Positions 52,752 to 62,050 of a stretch of 64,000 bases of DNA are shown piece after piece. Source of the DNA: JAFAGX01 sp035623335 (GTDB lineage Bacteria > Acidobacteriota > Terriglobia > Terriglobales > Acidobacteriaceae); the NCBI GenBank assembly GCA_035623335.1, contig DASPTQ010000124.1, forward strand, positions 1 to 64,000, given 5' to 3'. Under the pieces are notes generated by a model. It was not told where the DNA came from. It did no database searches and was given only the letters and a program-made list of their open reading frames with translations. The position numbers and the translations under genes are program-made. Numbering within the stretch: the stretch's first letter is position 1; the number at the start of each line of letters is the position of its first letter.

Positions 52752-53669
52752 TCATCGGGCTTTTTTGAGAGCCCTTGCCAGTATCGCCATTCGTACCCGC
52801 ACTCCGTTCCGTACCTCCTCGACAATCACCGACTGCGGACAATCCGCCACTTCCCAGGTCAGCTCCAGCCCACGGATGATCGGCCCGGGATGCATCACCA
52901 AGGCATCTCGCTTGGCCAGTCTCAGCCGGGCCATCGTCATTTGATATCGCGCCACGTAGTCCTCGAGCTGAACCTTCAACCCGGCCAGGCGCTCCTTTTG
53001 CAGCCGCAATACCAAGATGACGTCAGCGCCGCGGATCGCCTCTTCGGCGGTGCGCGCGATCTCCAGATGGGGTGCAAGCAAGGTGGCCAGCTCGGGCAAC
53101 AGTTCCGGCGGCCCACACAGGGTCACCCGCGACCCGAACTTGGTTAACAGGTGGATGGCGGAGCGGGCGACCCGGCTGTGAGAGATGTCGCCGAGGATTA
53201 CCACCTTCAGCCCCTTGAGCGTCTTCTTGTGAGCCAGGATGGTGTAAGCGTCCAGCAAAGCCTGGGAAGGGTGCTCGTGCATACCATCTCCGGCGTTGAT
53301 GACCGGAATTTTCAACTGACGGGCGATGAGCAGAGGCGCGCCGGCCGATGGATGCCGGACCACCAGAACATCGGCCCCGACCGCCTCCAAGGTGTAGCCG
53401 GTATCAAGCAGGGACTCGCCTTTCTCAATGCTCGAACCGCTCGATAGCACCAGGGTCGTCATCGCACCCATCGATTTGGCCGCAATTTCGAAGGAACTGC
53501 GGGTACGGGTCGACGCTTCGTAGAAGAGCAGCAACACCCGTTTGCCGCGCAGCAGGAGCTTAGGTTTCAGGGGATTCATGCGGCGGGCGAGCTGCAGCAG
53601 CGCCGCCATTTCCGGGACATCCAGATGTTCGATATCGAGCAGGGAACCGGGTGCAACTTTGGTCATCAC
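52752..53669 (-). CDS. pyrB: aspartate carbamoyltransferase catalytic subunit
   Basis: Joins carbamoyl phosphate and aspartate, the committed step of pyrimidine synthesis. The 305-residue catalytic chain has the carbamoyl-phosphate loop ASTRTRSSFE, the Lys in KGESLLDT, HPSAGAP, the DGMHEHPSQALLD block with the catalytic His, and LRLQKERL. No regulatory PyrI gene is next to it, so it is the smaller, unregulated class that may associate with dihydroorotase. It is the second gene of the pyrR-pyrB-pyrC set. Confidence 0.96.
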   Translation of the reverse strand: MMTKVAPGSLLDIEHLDVPEMAALLQLARRMNPLKPKLLLRGKRVLLLFYEASTRTRSSFEIAAKSMGAMTTLVLSSGSSIEKGESLLDTGYTLEAVGADVLVVRHPSAGAPLLIARQLKIPVINAGDGMHEHPSQALLDAYTILAHKKTLKGLKVVILGDISHSRVARSAIHLLTKFGSRVTLCGPPELLPELATLLAPHLEIARTAEEAIRGADVILVLRLQKERLAGLKVQLEDYVARYQMTMARLRLAKRDALVMHPGPIIRGLELTWEVADCPQSVIVEEVRNGVRVRMAILARALKKAR

Positions 53670-53718
53670 TTGCCTGGTTCAGCGCAGGGGGGCAATGCCC
53701 GCGCCTGGAAGGGTTGGA

Positions 53719-54294
53719 CTATCCTTGTCTTTCCACCAACAAAACTTTTTCCGTATTGTCCAGTTCGCGCAACTTGACTTCGATAATTTCCTGTTCGGTG
53801 GTTTGCACCTTGCGTCCGACAAAGGTTGCTTCAATCGGTAATTCACGATGTCCGCGGTCGATCAGCACGCAGAGCTGGACGTGTTTCGGCCGACCCTGGC
53901 TAAACAGTGCATCCAAAGCTGCGCGACAAGTTCGTCCGGTATAGAGCACATCATCGACGAGCACGATCTTTTTCCCGGTGATGGAAAATCCGATCTCGCT
54001 CGGCTGCACCACAGGCTTAGGACCGACGGTCGAGAGATCATCGCGATAAAGGGTGATATCGAGCGTACCCACCGGGACCGGCGCCTTTTCGATGCGCTCG
54101 ATCATTTCCCCGAGGCGCTGAGCCAGAAAGACCCCGCGACGCCGGATGCCCACAATCCCCAGCTGGGCCGCCCCGTCATTTTTCTCGATGATCTCATGCA
54201 CCAGACGAACCAGCGTGCGCTCAATCTCCGAGGCGGACATGAGCTGGGTCTTCTCTTTTAAGTTGCTAGGACGGGGAAAGGAGCGTGGAGTCAT
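53719..54294 (-). CDS. pyrR: bifunctional pyr-operon RNA-binding attenuator/uracil phosphoribosyltransferase PyrR
   Basis: A 191-residue type I phosphoribosyltransferase fold. The PRPP loop is IVLVDDVLYTGRTCRAAL, and LGIVGIRRRGVFLAQRL and the TLYRDDLSTVG loop are PyrR-specific. The start is uncertain: ATG complements end at 54294 (used here) or 54240, the second cutting into the conserved first helix. As first gene of pyrR-pyrB-pyrC it probably adjusts their expression to UMP/PRPP. I see no clear anti-terminator/terminator pair ahead of it within this window. Confidence 0.93.
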   Translation of the reverse strand: MTPRSFPRPSNLKEKTQLMSASEIERTLVRLVHEIIEKNDGAAQLGIVGIRRRGVFLAQRLGEMIERIEKAPVPVGTLDITLYRDDLSTVGPKPVVQPSEIGFSITGKKIVLVDDVLYTGRTCRAALDALFSQGRPKHVQLCVLIDRGHRELPIEATFVGRKVQTTEQEIIEVKLRELDNTEKVLLVERQG

Positions 54295-54357
54295 GAACGC
54301 TGCATCATACGCGGTCGAAGCGTCAGGGAGCAAGCCAAAGGCGGCAAGTGACGGAAT

Positions 54358-54996
54358 CTACGATCTTTCTCTCCGCCGCAGGAGGGCCGCCGCCAGGCTG
54401 CCGCCGAGACTGGAAAACACCAGAAAAATGAAAAACATCGCCACCAACATCAAGCCCATGAATAAGGCCAGGCCGGGCGGGCTCTTGAGGTAGGTCACGT
54501 ACTGTTGGGCCTGCGGGTCGGAGGTGCGCAACGCCTGCTGCTCGATGGTCTCGAGCAGCAAAGCCCGAACCTGACCTCCGCTGTGGAAAACCAGCATCTC
54601 GATGGCCGTGAACACAGCGAAAATTCCGAATCCAAGAACTCCGCTGACTGCCCCCAGACGTGCTCCCATCCCAGGGCTTAGGGTTCCCGCAGGGTTGCGC
54701 CGGCGGTAAAACAGAACTGCCATAACCCCGGCAGAGATCATGCCTAAGCCAAAGGCTCCCAAGGGGATGAACATGAGCCCGGCGGCGATCAGTCCGGCCA
54801 GTGCCGCCGAGGGAAGAGCTTGGGACCACTGGATGCCTGCGGGCACGACCGGAGCGGACGGAGCGAGAACGTCAGCCCGCTCTCCCGATCGTCGAACTTC
54901 CTCACTGGCAACTCGGATCTGGGCTGCGCCGCAGTGAGGGCAAAACGCGGTCCCGTCCTCGACCGGAGCGCTGCATTGATAGCAAGGATGTTCCAC
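54358..54996 (-). CDS. zinc-ribbon membrane protein
   Basis: A 212-residue protein starting with a zinc ribbon (CYQCSAPVEDGTAFCPHCG, ligands Cys5, Cys8, Cys19, Cys22). A linker and four hydrophobic helices follow (about 60-80, 85-97, 113-133 and 178-200). The N-terminus probably stays in the cytoplasm. Such zinc-ribbon membrane proteins are common in acidobacteria and without known function. It lies 63 bases upstream of pyrR on the same strand. Confidence 0.8.
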   Translation of the reverse strand: MEHPCYQCSAPVEDGTAFCPHCGAAQIRVASEEVRRSGERADVLAPSAPVVPAGIQWSQALPSAALAGLIAAGLMFIPLGAFGLGMISAGVMAVLFYRRRNPAGTLSPGMGARLGAVSGVLGFGIFAVFTAIEMLVFHSGGQVRALLLETIEQQALRTSDPQAQQYVTYLKSPPGLALFMGLMLVAMFFIFLVFSSLGGSLAAALLRRRERS

Positions 54997-55149
54997 GTAC
55001 TCTCAAGGTACAGCACAGAAAATGACCGTGCAAGGAAATGCCAGCGCGAATCGCGCCGAATCGGCAAGCTATAATTGGCGCACACGCATGCCATTCTCGT
55101 CCGGTGCACTTCACTGCTCCATACGATCGCTTGGGCGCAGCTGGCCGCT

Positions 55150-55749
55150 TCAGATTGATCCCTGTTTACCCCGGGTGCGGATATAAACCAGGGAAAAATC
55201 GGAGCCTTTGCCCTGTGGCTCGACCGACACGATATGCTGATTCTCTTCCGTACCGGTTTTCAACTCGATGACGTTGCCGCTATTGTTGCCCTCACAGTTG
55301 ACCGGCTTCGGCTTTTGCTCCCCGGCTTTCATGTGGAGGTCGCCAGCTTGCCGGTCGCTGTGACACTCGACAACACCACCATACTTTTTTAACTGCTCCC
55401 GATAGAAGGTCAGAATCTTGGCTGGCGCGTCATCCGATTCGTACTCGACAGCAACCACCTTGAGGCCGAATACTCCACTCGAGATATTCACGTTGGCGCT
55501 CTTGGTGTCTTCGTCGCTGGTCTTTGGTTTGAGTCGCGCCCCGGGATACACCTCGAGACCGGTGTCCCGTACATCGGCGTCCTCGTTGACATGGATTCCC
55601 CCAAAGGGCGTGTCGATGTCGACCTTGCTGTTGCCGCTCTTGTCATGATCCTTGACGCTGACGGAGCAAGCCGGTAGAGCGAGCCAAGCCAGCAGCGCCA
55701 TCGCGACCATCAGCAGGGTCTTATGCTCTCGCAGCTTAGGGATGAACAT
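55150..55749 (-). CDS. putative lipoprotein of unknown function
   Basis: A 199-residue protein. The ATG complement 55747-55749 has AAGGAGG just upstream and opens a lipoprotein-like signal (LLMVAMALLAWLALPAC, Cys28), so attachment to the membrane is likely. A DTPFGGIHVNEDADV segment and then a globular domain of about 120 residues follow (YPGARLKPK, FYREQLKKYGGVVEC); similar domains occur in other acidobacterial secreted proteins. It overlaps the preceding GH3 gene by 14 bases. Confidence 0.7.
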   Translation of the reverse strand: MFIPKLREHKTLLMVAMALLAWLALPACSVSVKDHDKSGNSKVDIDTPFGGIHVNEDADVRDTGLEVYPGARLKPKTSDEDTKSANVNISSGVFGLKVVAVEYESDDAPAKILTFYREQLKKYGGVVECHSDRQAGDLHMKAGEQKPKPVNCEGNNSGNVIELKTGTEENQHIVSVEPQGKGSDFSLVYIRTRGKQGSI

Positions 55750-57622
55750 GGGCGCCTCCTTCGGCCACTTGCCCCGGCCGCTCGATGCCAGCACCGCGCT
55801 CGGCGATGTTGGGAATGGTCACGGGCAGGTGGCCATGAATTGGAATTTCACCGAACAGCGCCTTCACCGCACTCACCTCCGAAACCGGGGCGTTAGAAAA
55901 GGTGCACAAATAATTCTCGACCGCGGGAAAGTCCTGGGCCAGATAGGGGTTGCCCATGGCCAGCATCACCGTCTTTCCCGCCGCACGGTCTAAGATCTTT
56001 GCGAGCAGCACCCGGCTGGCGTCGGAGACGCCCACCGAGTTCGTCAGTCCGTTCGGACCCTTTACCAGCTTCCCGGCAGACGGTACGGAATAAACTGCCA
56101 CGATCACCGCCCGGGCATGATCCACTGCCGCGACAACGTCTTCTGCCATGGCGCTCGCAATCCGCGAGTCGACGTAGAGGAGGTTCGCCTCCGGCACGCG
56201 GCTGCGAATCTGCCGTTCCAGCACGCTGCCGGTGTCCTGGCGAACGTCCTCGGCGAAGATCACGGCGAAGGTGTCATCCCGCACCTCTGCTGCTTTCTGA
56301 TACGGAAGTCGAGCCACGGGAGTTCCCGAAGCTTTGAGCGGCAGTAGCTTGCCGCTGTCCCGCACCAAAGTGACGGCGTCATCGGAAATCTGCTGCCCAA
56401 GAACCACATTCTCCGGTTTCCCCACCACCGTGTCCAAGGCGTCGAGGTCCACCAGGCGCGCCTTGTGTAACCCCAAAGCGGCCTTTGCTTCCAATACCTT
56501 AAGCACCGATTGATCGAGCCGAGAGGTGGAGATTTCCCCGCTCCGGACGGCTTCGAGAACCGCCCGGTAGGAGCCCTCGAGGTCGGCGGGAATGAGCAAC
56601 ATGTCGTTGCCGGCCTTCAACGCGTCGACCGCCGCGCGTCCCACGTGATTGCCGTAGAGGCGGGTCAGCCCCGCCATATCGAGAGCATCGGTGACTACAA
56701 TGCCCTGAAATCCGAGCTCGCCTTTGAGTAGTCCAGTCACAATGGCCGGGGAGGTAGTGGCCACACGATCGGGTTGGGGATCAAGCGATGGAACCGTCAC
56801 ATGGGCTACCATCACCGCATCCACTCCCGCCCCGATGGCCTGGCGAAAGGGCAGAAGTTCGACCGATTCGAGCCTTGCCGGATCGCCGGTTACCTGGGCT
56901 ACGCCGAGATGAGAATCGGTCGAGGTGTCGCCGTGCCCGGGAAAATGCTTGACCGTAGTCATCATCCCGTGGGCGCGGGCGGCGCGGATATAGGCCACCA
57001 CCAGATCTCCGACCCGTTGCGGGTCCTCGCCAAACGACCGCGTGTTGATGATGGGGTTCGCCGGATTCGAATTGACATCGGCATCGGGAAAGAAATTCCA
57101 ATGCACGCCGATGGCGCGCGCCTCCTCGGCCGTGATGCGGCCGAATGCCTCCGCATATTCCAATTTCCCGGCGGCACCAAACGCCATGGCGTGGGGAAAC
57201 TCCGTACCCGCCTGCAAGCGCATGGTCACACCGCGTTCAAAATCCGCCGCGATCAGCAAGGGCAACTTCGAGTCTTGCTGTAACCGGTTGAGCAGCACCG
57301 CGGCTTCATAGGGCTGGTTGCGGTAGAGAAAAGGCGGATCCCAACGGACCGTCATGGCAAAAGCACCAATGTGATACTGCTGCATGCGGTCGCGCAGCTC
57401 GAGATATTGCGGGCTGTTCACGTTCAGGAACTCGGCCCGCACCCAAATGATGAACAGCTGGCCAACTTTCTCTTCGAGCGAGAGCTTGTGCAGGGTTTTC
57501 TCCGCCCATTTTTGGCCATCCCGATCAAGATGAATCGGTTGGGCCGGCGAATACTTTTCCTTGGCAAACAACGCAGAGGTCAGTAACCCGAGCAGCAGGA
57601 TTTGGATCAGTGCAGGCCGCAT
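55736..57622 (-). CDS. exported glycoside hydrolase family 3 (beta-N-acetylglucosaminidase-like)
   Basis: A 628-residue enzyme with a signal peptide (ALIQILLLGLLTSALFA) when started at the ATG complement 57620-57622; the open frame upstream is not protein-like. The TIM-barrel domain has KHFPGHGDTSTDSH, the NagZ-type loop carrying a His/Asp acid-base pair, and the nucleophile Asp in VVTDALDMAGL. A C-terminal domain follows from about 390 to the end. The NagZ-type loop suggests release of N-acetylglucosamine from peptidoglycan or chitin fragments. The two-domain form with a signal peptide differs from the cytoplasmic single-domain E. coli NagZ. Confidence 0.88.
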   Translation of the reverse strand: MRPALIQILLLGLLTSALFAKEKYSPAQPIHLDRDGQKWAEKTLHKLSLEEKVGQLFIIWVRAEFLNVNSPQYLELRDRMQQYHIGAFAMTVRWDPPFLYRNQPYEAAVLLNRLQQDSKLPLLIAADFERGVTMRLQAGTEFPHAMAFGAAGKLEYAEAFGRITAEEARAIGVHWNFFPDADVNSNPANPIINTRSFGEDPQRVGDLVVAYIRAARAHGMMTTVKHFPGHGDTSTDSHLGVAQVTGDPARLESVELLPFRQAIGAGVDAVMVAHVTVPSLDPQPDRVATTSPAIVTGLLKGELGFQGIVVTDALDMAGLTRLYGNHVGRAAVDALKAGNDMLLIPADLEGSYRAVLEAVRSGEISTSRLDQSVLKVLEAKAALGLHKARLVDLDALDTVVGKPENVVLGQQISDDAVTLVRDSGKLLPLKASGTPVARLPYQKAAEVRDDTFAVIFAEDVRQDTGSVLERQIRSRVPEANLLYVDSRIASAMAEDVVAAVDHARAVIVAVYSVPSAGKLVKGPNGLTNSVGVSDASRVLLAKILDRAAGKTVMLAMGNPYLAQDFPAVENYLCTFSNAPVSEVSAVKALFGEIPIHGHLPVTIPNIAERGAGIERPGQVAEGGAHVHP

Positions 57623-57894
57623 CAATACAGAAGATAGCACGGCCCGCGCCGGCCTTAGATTTCGCCCCAAGCCCCATCTCCGAGCTCGAGCGTGCGTCGG
57701 TTCCCGGGAGATTTGCTGAAGTCGAAGAATAGAAGGAAGAAGCCTGGATTCCGCCGAACGTCGAGGCCATTGGGGGCCGGGAATTACCTTCTGGCCCCTA
57801 AGTAACGCCTCGGGCAAGTGCTTGGCAGGAGAATGGTTAAGCCTATGCACGTTAGTTACTTGCGAGATGCTACCCGATCCCTCATGCTCATGGG

Positions 57895-58416
57895 GTGACC
57901 GAGATCGAGCAACTGTTGCGGCAGGAGCGGAGCCCCGAGTCGCTTTGTGAAGCGATTGCCAAGATCTTTCACGTCAAGCAAACCGAGGTGGCCCTGCTTG
58001 AGCTTCGCGGACAACTCCTGAGCTTCGTTTTCCCTCCTGAGCTGCGCGCCGCAGGCGCGATTCCAGTTTCCAGTTCAGCCGTGGCCGCACGCACCGCCCA
58101 GAGCAACAAAGCAGAGCTTTTCAATCGCTTTGCCGAAGTCAACCATTTCAGCATTTTCGAATTTGTTAAGGCGGGCGGCGAGGGCGGACTGAATGGGCAA
58201 ACCATTCAGAAGCTGATGTCTGCCCCCATCGTTACCGCCCAAGGACAGGTTCTGGGTGTCATCCAAATCTCCCGCAAGGCTTCGCGTCCAGCCATCGCAG
58301 GCCCCGACTTCACTCCTGCCGACCTTGAGAAACTGGCAACGATCGCTCGCTTCGTGGGCAAGTTCATGACAGAGGGCAAGGCACTCGCCCACAGCGCAGG
58401 CGCGGGCCAGGCATAG
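57895..58416 (+). CDS. GAF-domain protein
   Basis: A 173-residue soluble protein starting at GTG 57895. Residues about 10-155 form a GAF-like sensory fold (VKQTEVALLELRGQLLSFVFP, then APIVTAQGQVLGVIQISRK, then FTPADLEKLATIARFVGKF). No output domain is attached and no Cys/His pattern for haem or Fe-S binding is seen, so it probably binds a small ligand and acts on a partner. It lies between the GH3 gene and miaA, convergent with miaA. Confidence 0.75.
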   Translation: MTEIEQLLRQERSPESLCEAIAKIFHVKQTEVALLELRGQLLSFVFPPELRAAGAIPVSSSAVAARTAQSNKAELFNRFAEVNHFSIFEFVKAGGEGGLNGQTIQKLMSAPIVTAQGQVLGVIQISRKASRPAIAGPDFTPADLEKLATIARFVGKFMTEGKALAHSAGAGQA

Positions 58417-58449
58417 CTTTAGTCTCCTAGAGGATCTACCCGGCAGGCC

Positions 58450-59367
58450 TTAAGCTTCGAACGATCTTTCGATCAACGCCAGTGCCCCCTGCTGAATGGC
58501 GCCTTCGTCGCCAAACCCCGCGAGCCAGTGAACACCGGGCTCGCGACGAAACCAGGTCATCTGACGTTTGGCATAGTTGCGATGCGCTTGTTGAGCTGCC
58601 TGGAGCGCCGACGCGTCATCCAGTTCGCCTCGAATTCGCGCGATTGCCTGTTTGTATCCGAGCGCCCCGCAAGCGTACGCCCCGACGCCGTAGCGTTCGA
58701 CGAGTTGCCGCGTCTCTTCCACCAGGCCCGACGCAAACATAGCGGTCGCACGCTGATTGATGCGATGGTAGAGGGCTTTGCGATCAGGATTCAGTCCCAA
58801 CCGCAGCACCCGGAATCCTTCGAGCCCGGCCCGGCCGTGCTCCCACAGTTCGCTCAGGCGCTGACGGCTGGTAAGGCAGACCTCGATCGCGCGAATGAGT
58901 TTCGCCCGGTCGTTGGGGTGAATCCTGGCCGCTGCCGGAGGATCGAGGCGATGGAGCAGGCGATGAAGATACCCCGAGCCCTTATGGCTGGCCCGCTCCC
59001 GCAGTCTTGTCCGCAGCTTCTCCGAGCGCTCGGGGCCGGGAAAAAGACCTGCGAGCAGGGCGCGCAAATAGAGTCCGCTGCCTCCCACCACAATGGGAAG
59101 ATTGCCTCGAGTGCGGATGTCAGTGAGGACCTGGCGGGCCATCCGGGCGTATTCGCCCGCCGTGACATGGCTCTTCGGATCCACGCAGTCGAACAAATGG
59201 TGAGGAACGCGCGCCCGTTCGGCCGGGCCCGGCTTCGCCGTACCGATCTCAAATTCGCGGTACAGCGCCACCGAATCGCAGTTCACAATTTCCCCGTGAA
59301 AGCGTTCGGCCAAGACCAGAGAGAGGGCGGATTTTCCGCTGCCGGTGGGGCCTAACACCACCACCAA
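58450..59367 (-). CDS. miaA: tRNA dimethylallyltransferase MiaA
   Basis: Adds a dimethylallyl group to A37 of tRNAs reading UNN codons. The P-loop is VLGPTGSGKSALSL; NCDSVALYREFEIGTAKP carries the catalytic Asp, and HHLFDCVDP and VVGGSGLYLRALLAG are further family blocks. The open frame extends to an ATG ending at 59610, but the added residues are Cys/Arg/Thr rich and not protein-like. A TTG or GTG around 59364-59367 gives a normal 304-305 residues. The exact start is uncertain. The 343-base gap to the DUF4097-like gene shows no other gene. Confidence 0.93.
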   Translation of the reverse strand: MVVVLGPTGSGKSALSLVLAERFHGEIVNCDSVALYREFEIGTAKPGPAERARVPHHLFDCVDPKSHVTAGEYARMARQVLTDIRTRGNLPIVVGGSGLYLRALLAGLFPGPERSEKLRTRLRERASHKGSGYLHRLLHRLDPPAAARIHPNDRAKLIRAIEVCLTSRQRLSELWEHGRAGLEGFRVLRLGLNPDRKALYHRINQRATAMFASGLVEETRQLVERYGVGAYACGALGYKQAIARIRGELDDASALQAAQQAHRNYAKRQMTWFRREPGVHWLAGFGDEGAIQQGALALIERSFEA

Positions 59368-59710
59368 CAGCGGCTCAGACGCTCCCTTCAGCGGGCACTC
59401 CAGGCGAGAATCGGCCCGTGGCGAACAAGCGTGATTCGGATGGCTGAAACGGCTCCCGGGAGTGCAGTCTCGAGTGGTGGTTGGCGTTTTGCTCCTACAG
59501 CGAGCACACGAATATTGTAGCGCCCGATGGCAAGCTGAGGTGAGAGGGGCAGACGCTTTCACATCTGACGGTCGGGCCGCCCAGGACCCTCGAACCTGTC
59601 TTCCATGCACGATCTACCTGAAGGTCAGCCTCCTGGAACCCCTCGGGTCCGAACTGCGTATGATGGTCTAGAGGGGTTTGTTCTGTCTCGAAATCCCGCA
59701 CGAGGAGTTT

Positions 59711-60508
59711 ATGCAACATCTGCGATGGGCGTTCGTGGTGGTGTTTCTAGCCCTTGCCCCCTTGGCCCGCTCCGAGGAGTGGTCAAAGACTTACAACGTC
59801 AGCGGTCAGCCCGACCTCCGCGTCGAAACCTCCGATGCTAATCTTCACGTGGACACCTGGGAGCAAGCGACCATTGCGGTTCATGTGAGCAGCAGTCACT
59901 ACAAGATTGGGGAGGGCGGCATCAAGATTTACGAGAAGCAGAATGCTGACCAGGTTGAGCTTGAGCTGCGATACCCGCACCATCGCTTTCCTCTGACCGT
60001 GCAGCTTGGTTCGTACAAGGTGGATGTTGACATCCACATGCCACGGGAAGGTCGAATCCATCTGCACACCGGTGACGGCGACATTCGCCTGGCCAACTTC
60101 AAGGGGACGATGGAGCTCGAGAGCGGCGATGGCCGCCAGGAAATCGATTCCGTAGATGGAATCTTGCGGGCGCGCGCCGGGGATGGCCACATCCGTGTCG
60201 CGGGACGATTTGACGGCTTAAACCTCGATACCGGCGACGGCCCCATCGAAGCGCGAGCCTTGCCGGGTTCGAGCATGACCTCGGATTGGAACCTGCACAC
60301 CGGTGACGGCAGTGTCACCTTGCAGCTGCCGGACAACTTTGCTGCCGACGTGGACCTCCATACCGGTGACGGTCACATCGAACTCGATTTGCCGGTAGCA
60401 GTCCAGGGACTTCTTGGGCAAAAGCAGATCCACGGGAAGATCAATGGCGGAGGAAATTTACTCACCGTTCATACCGGAGATGGTTCGATTCACATCGAGA
60501 AATCCTAG
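59711..60508 (+). CDS. exported DUF4097-like protein with seven TGDG repeats
   Basis: A 265-residue protein. GAGGAG just before ATG 59711 decides the start and gives a signal peptide (WAFVVVFLALAPLARS). After a first beta domain (about 25-115) come seven units of 20-25 residues, each carrying a GDG turn (HTGDGDIRL, ESGDGRQEI, RAGDGHIRV, DTGDGPIEA, HTGDGSVTL, HTGDGHIEL, HTGDGSIHI). This predicts a right-handed beta-solenoid with stacked Asp/Gly turns, similar to DUF4097 putative adhesins. The Asp rows could bind calcium. Function is unknown. Confidence 0.82.
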   Translation: MQHLRWAFVVVFLALAPLARSEEWSKTYNVSGQPDLRVETSDANLHVDTWEQATIAVHVSSSHYKIGEGGIKIYEKQNADQVELELRYPHHRFPLTVQLGSYKVDVDIHMPREGRIHLHTGDGDIRLANFKGTMELESGDGRQEIDSVDGILRARAGDGHIRVAGRFDGLNLDTGDGPIEARALPGSSMTSDWNLHTGDGSVTLQLPDNFAADVDLHTGDGHIELDLPVAVQGLLGQKQIHGKINGGGNLLTVHTGDGSIHIEKS

Positions 60509-60512
60509 AGGC

Positions 60513-60716
60513 TTACTCCGGCTGGCCGGTGAATGCCTTCCCTTCGTAGCCGGGGCAGCGCACGACGGGCAGGCGCGGGTATTTGGCAAAGCGGGCGTCG
60601 CTCAGCGCCAGCTGGCAGCGCACGAAAACCGAGCCGCGATCGGATTCGATCCGGTGCGCATGCCGGCAATCGCCACACAACCCCAGCGGAATACGCGGTT
60701 TCTCCTCGGGCGGCAT
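60513..60716 (-). CDS. small cysteine-containing protein (67 aa)
   Basis: The start at the ATG complement 60714-60716 has GGAG five bases upstream. The 67 residues contain LCGDCRHAHRI and, further on, FVRCQLAL and VVRCPGYEG: four Cys in a CxxC...C...C arrangement that could hold one metal. The sequence SDARFAKYPRLPVVRCPGYE is the sort of conserved block seen in small acidobacterial and delta-proteobacterial proteins of unknown role. It overlaps nothing and is convergent with the TGDG-repeat gene. Confidence 0.65.
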   Translation of the reverse strand: MPPEEKPRIPLGLCGDCRHAHRIESDRGSVFVRCQLALSDARFAKYPRLPVVRCPGYEGKAFTGQPE

Positions 60717-60753
60717 TCCACTCCGAGGATAGCAGGGCAACTCCCGGCAAAAC

Positions 60754-61323
60754 TCACTTCTTGGGGCGCGATTCCGGCGGCACCAATCCGGCGGCCCGGT
60801 AGTAGACGGTCAGCTGGCCGTAAATCTCTCCCGAATGCTCGACAAAGCCGTAGGCGAAGTCGCTGATCCGGCTTTGCTCATTGGCGAAAGGATCGACGAC
60901 GAGGTCCGACATCCCTTGGTCCCCTTTCGCCTTGATCGCATCCGCCCCATCGGCAAACGACTTCTTGACGAACGCCACCACATCGGCCTTGGTTTTGTAC
61001 TGGTCGCGCTTGGGGTCATCCACGGCCGGCGCTTTCTCGCCGCGCGCCAGGTTGGTGAAGAAATAATTGGCGTGAGCCGCGTGAATCAGCCGCTCCGCAA
61101 AGCTGCGCACCGTGGGAGCGGGCTTGAAGTCGTAGCGATCTTCGGGAAAGTCTTCGGCCATGGCGATCAGCTTTCGCCCAATATCGTTCCACTGCTCGAG
61201 GACGGCTTCGGAGGGGCCCGGCGCTGCCTTCGGAGGCGTTGCTTTGTTCCCCGTATCCTGGGCGAGCCCCATCTGCCAAACTCCCATCAGAACGATCCAA
61301 CCCAGCACGACTGCCTTCTTCAT
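60754..61323 (-). CDS. exported DinB-family protein
   Basis: A 189-residue four-helix-bundle protein. The ATG complement 61321-61323, with GGGAGG upstream, opens a signal peptide (KKAVVLGWIVLMGVWQMGLAQ). The helices carry the DinB metal-site pattern: His in IHAAHANYFF and His in FVEHSGEIYGQLTVYYRAAG. DinB/YfiT proteins are metal-dependent thiol-linked transferases or damage-inducible proteins; the exported forms found in Acidobacteria have no assigned role. It is divergent from the RidA gene. Confidence 0.82.
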   Translation of the reverse strand: MKKAVVLGWIVLMGVWQMGLAQDTGNKATPPKAAPGPSEAVLEQWNDIGRKLIAMAEDFPEDRYDFKPAPTVRSFAERLIHAAHANYFFTNLARGEKAPAVDDPKRDQYKTKADVVAFVKKSFADGADAIKAKGDQGMSDLVVDPFANEQSRISDFAYGFVEHSGEIYGQLTVYYRAAGLVPPESRPKK

Positions 61324-61496
61324 CACCGTTTCCTCCCGCATGGTTCGAGATCTGCCTAGTCTGTTGACCCTCGAACCAGCAACCAAGAATATCGCTTTCC
61401 GCGTTTTTGCTCCATGAAACTCTTCCAACTCTCTGGCACACCCGGCAGCGAAACTGGTAGGCTGCTTCGGAATCTGAATTCTCAGCGAGGATCATC

Positions 61497-61946
61497 ATGA
61501 AACTACGGGCTGTCCTTCTTGTCTTCTTGCTGGTCGCGATTTCTTCCGTGGCCGACGATTCCGACCGAAAACACATCGTTCTCAAGAGCACGGCGCAGTT
61601 GAAGCTCCCCTTCAGCGACGCTGTTCTGGTAGGGAACACCTTGTATGTCGCCGGCCACCTGGGCCTCGATCCCGCCACCGGGAAGCCTCCCGCCGGCACT
61701 CAGGAGGAAGTCAAGCTGGCGCTGGATGGCATCAAGGAAGTCGTCGAAAATGCCGGCATGAGCATGGACGAGGTGGTTTCGGTGCAGGTCTTCTGCTCTG
61801 ATCTGAGTCTGTACGACACCTTCAACACGGTTTATCGAACCTACTTCCAGGAACCGTATCCGGCGCGCGCCTTTCTCGGCAGCGGCTCGCTGTTGCGCGG
61901 CGCACACTTCGAGATCATGGCCATTGCCGTCAAAAAGTCGAAGTAA
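61497..61946 (+). CDS. RidA-family (YjgF/YER057c/UK114) protein with signal peptide
   Basis: RidA proteins hydrolyse reactive enamines/imines. The fold occupies residues about 28-148 of 149 (DAVLVGNTLYVAGHLGLDP, then VSVQVFCSDLSLYDTFN). The conserved Arg is in YPARAFLGSG, and the closing Glu in AHFEIMAIAV. Unlike cytoplasmic RidA, the protein begins with an apparent signal sequence (KLRAVLLVFLLVAISSVA). GAGGA lies six bases before ATG 61497. Confidence 0.87.
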   Translation: MKLRAVLLVFLLVAISSVADDSDRKHIVLKSTAQLKLPFSDAVLVGNTLYVAGHLGLDPATGKPPAGTQEEVKLALDGIKEVVENAGMSMDEVVSVQVFCSDLSLYDTFNTVYRTYFQEPYPARAFLGSGSLLRGAHFEIMAIAVKKSK

Positions 61947-62050
61947 CGAAGGCCAATCGGGTTGGCTGTGGTGCTCCGGGAAGGCCCGAGGGATGCCGGC
62001 AGGAAGATCTGTCGGCCGCACACCAAGCCTGAGGAGTAAAACTCCATGAG

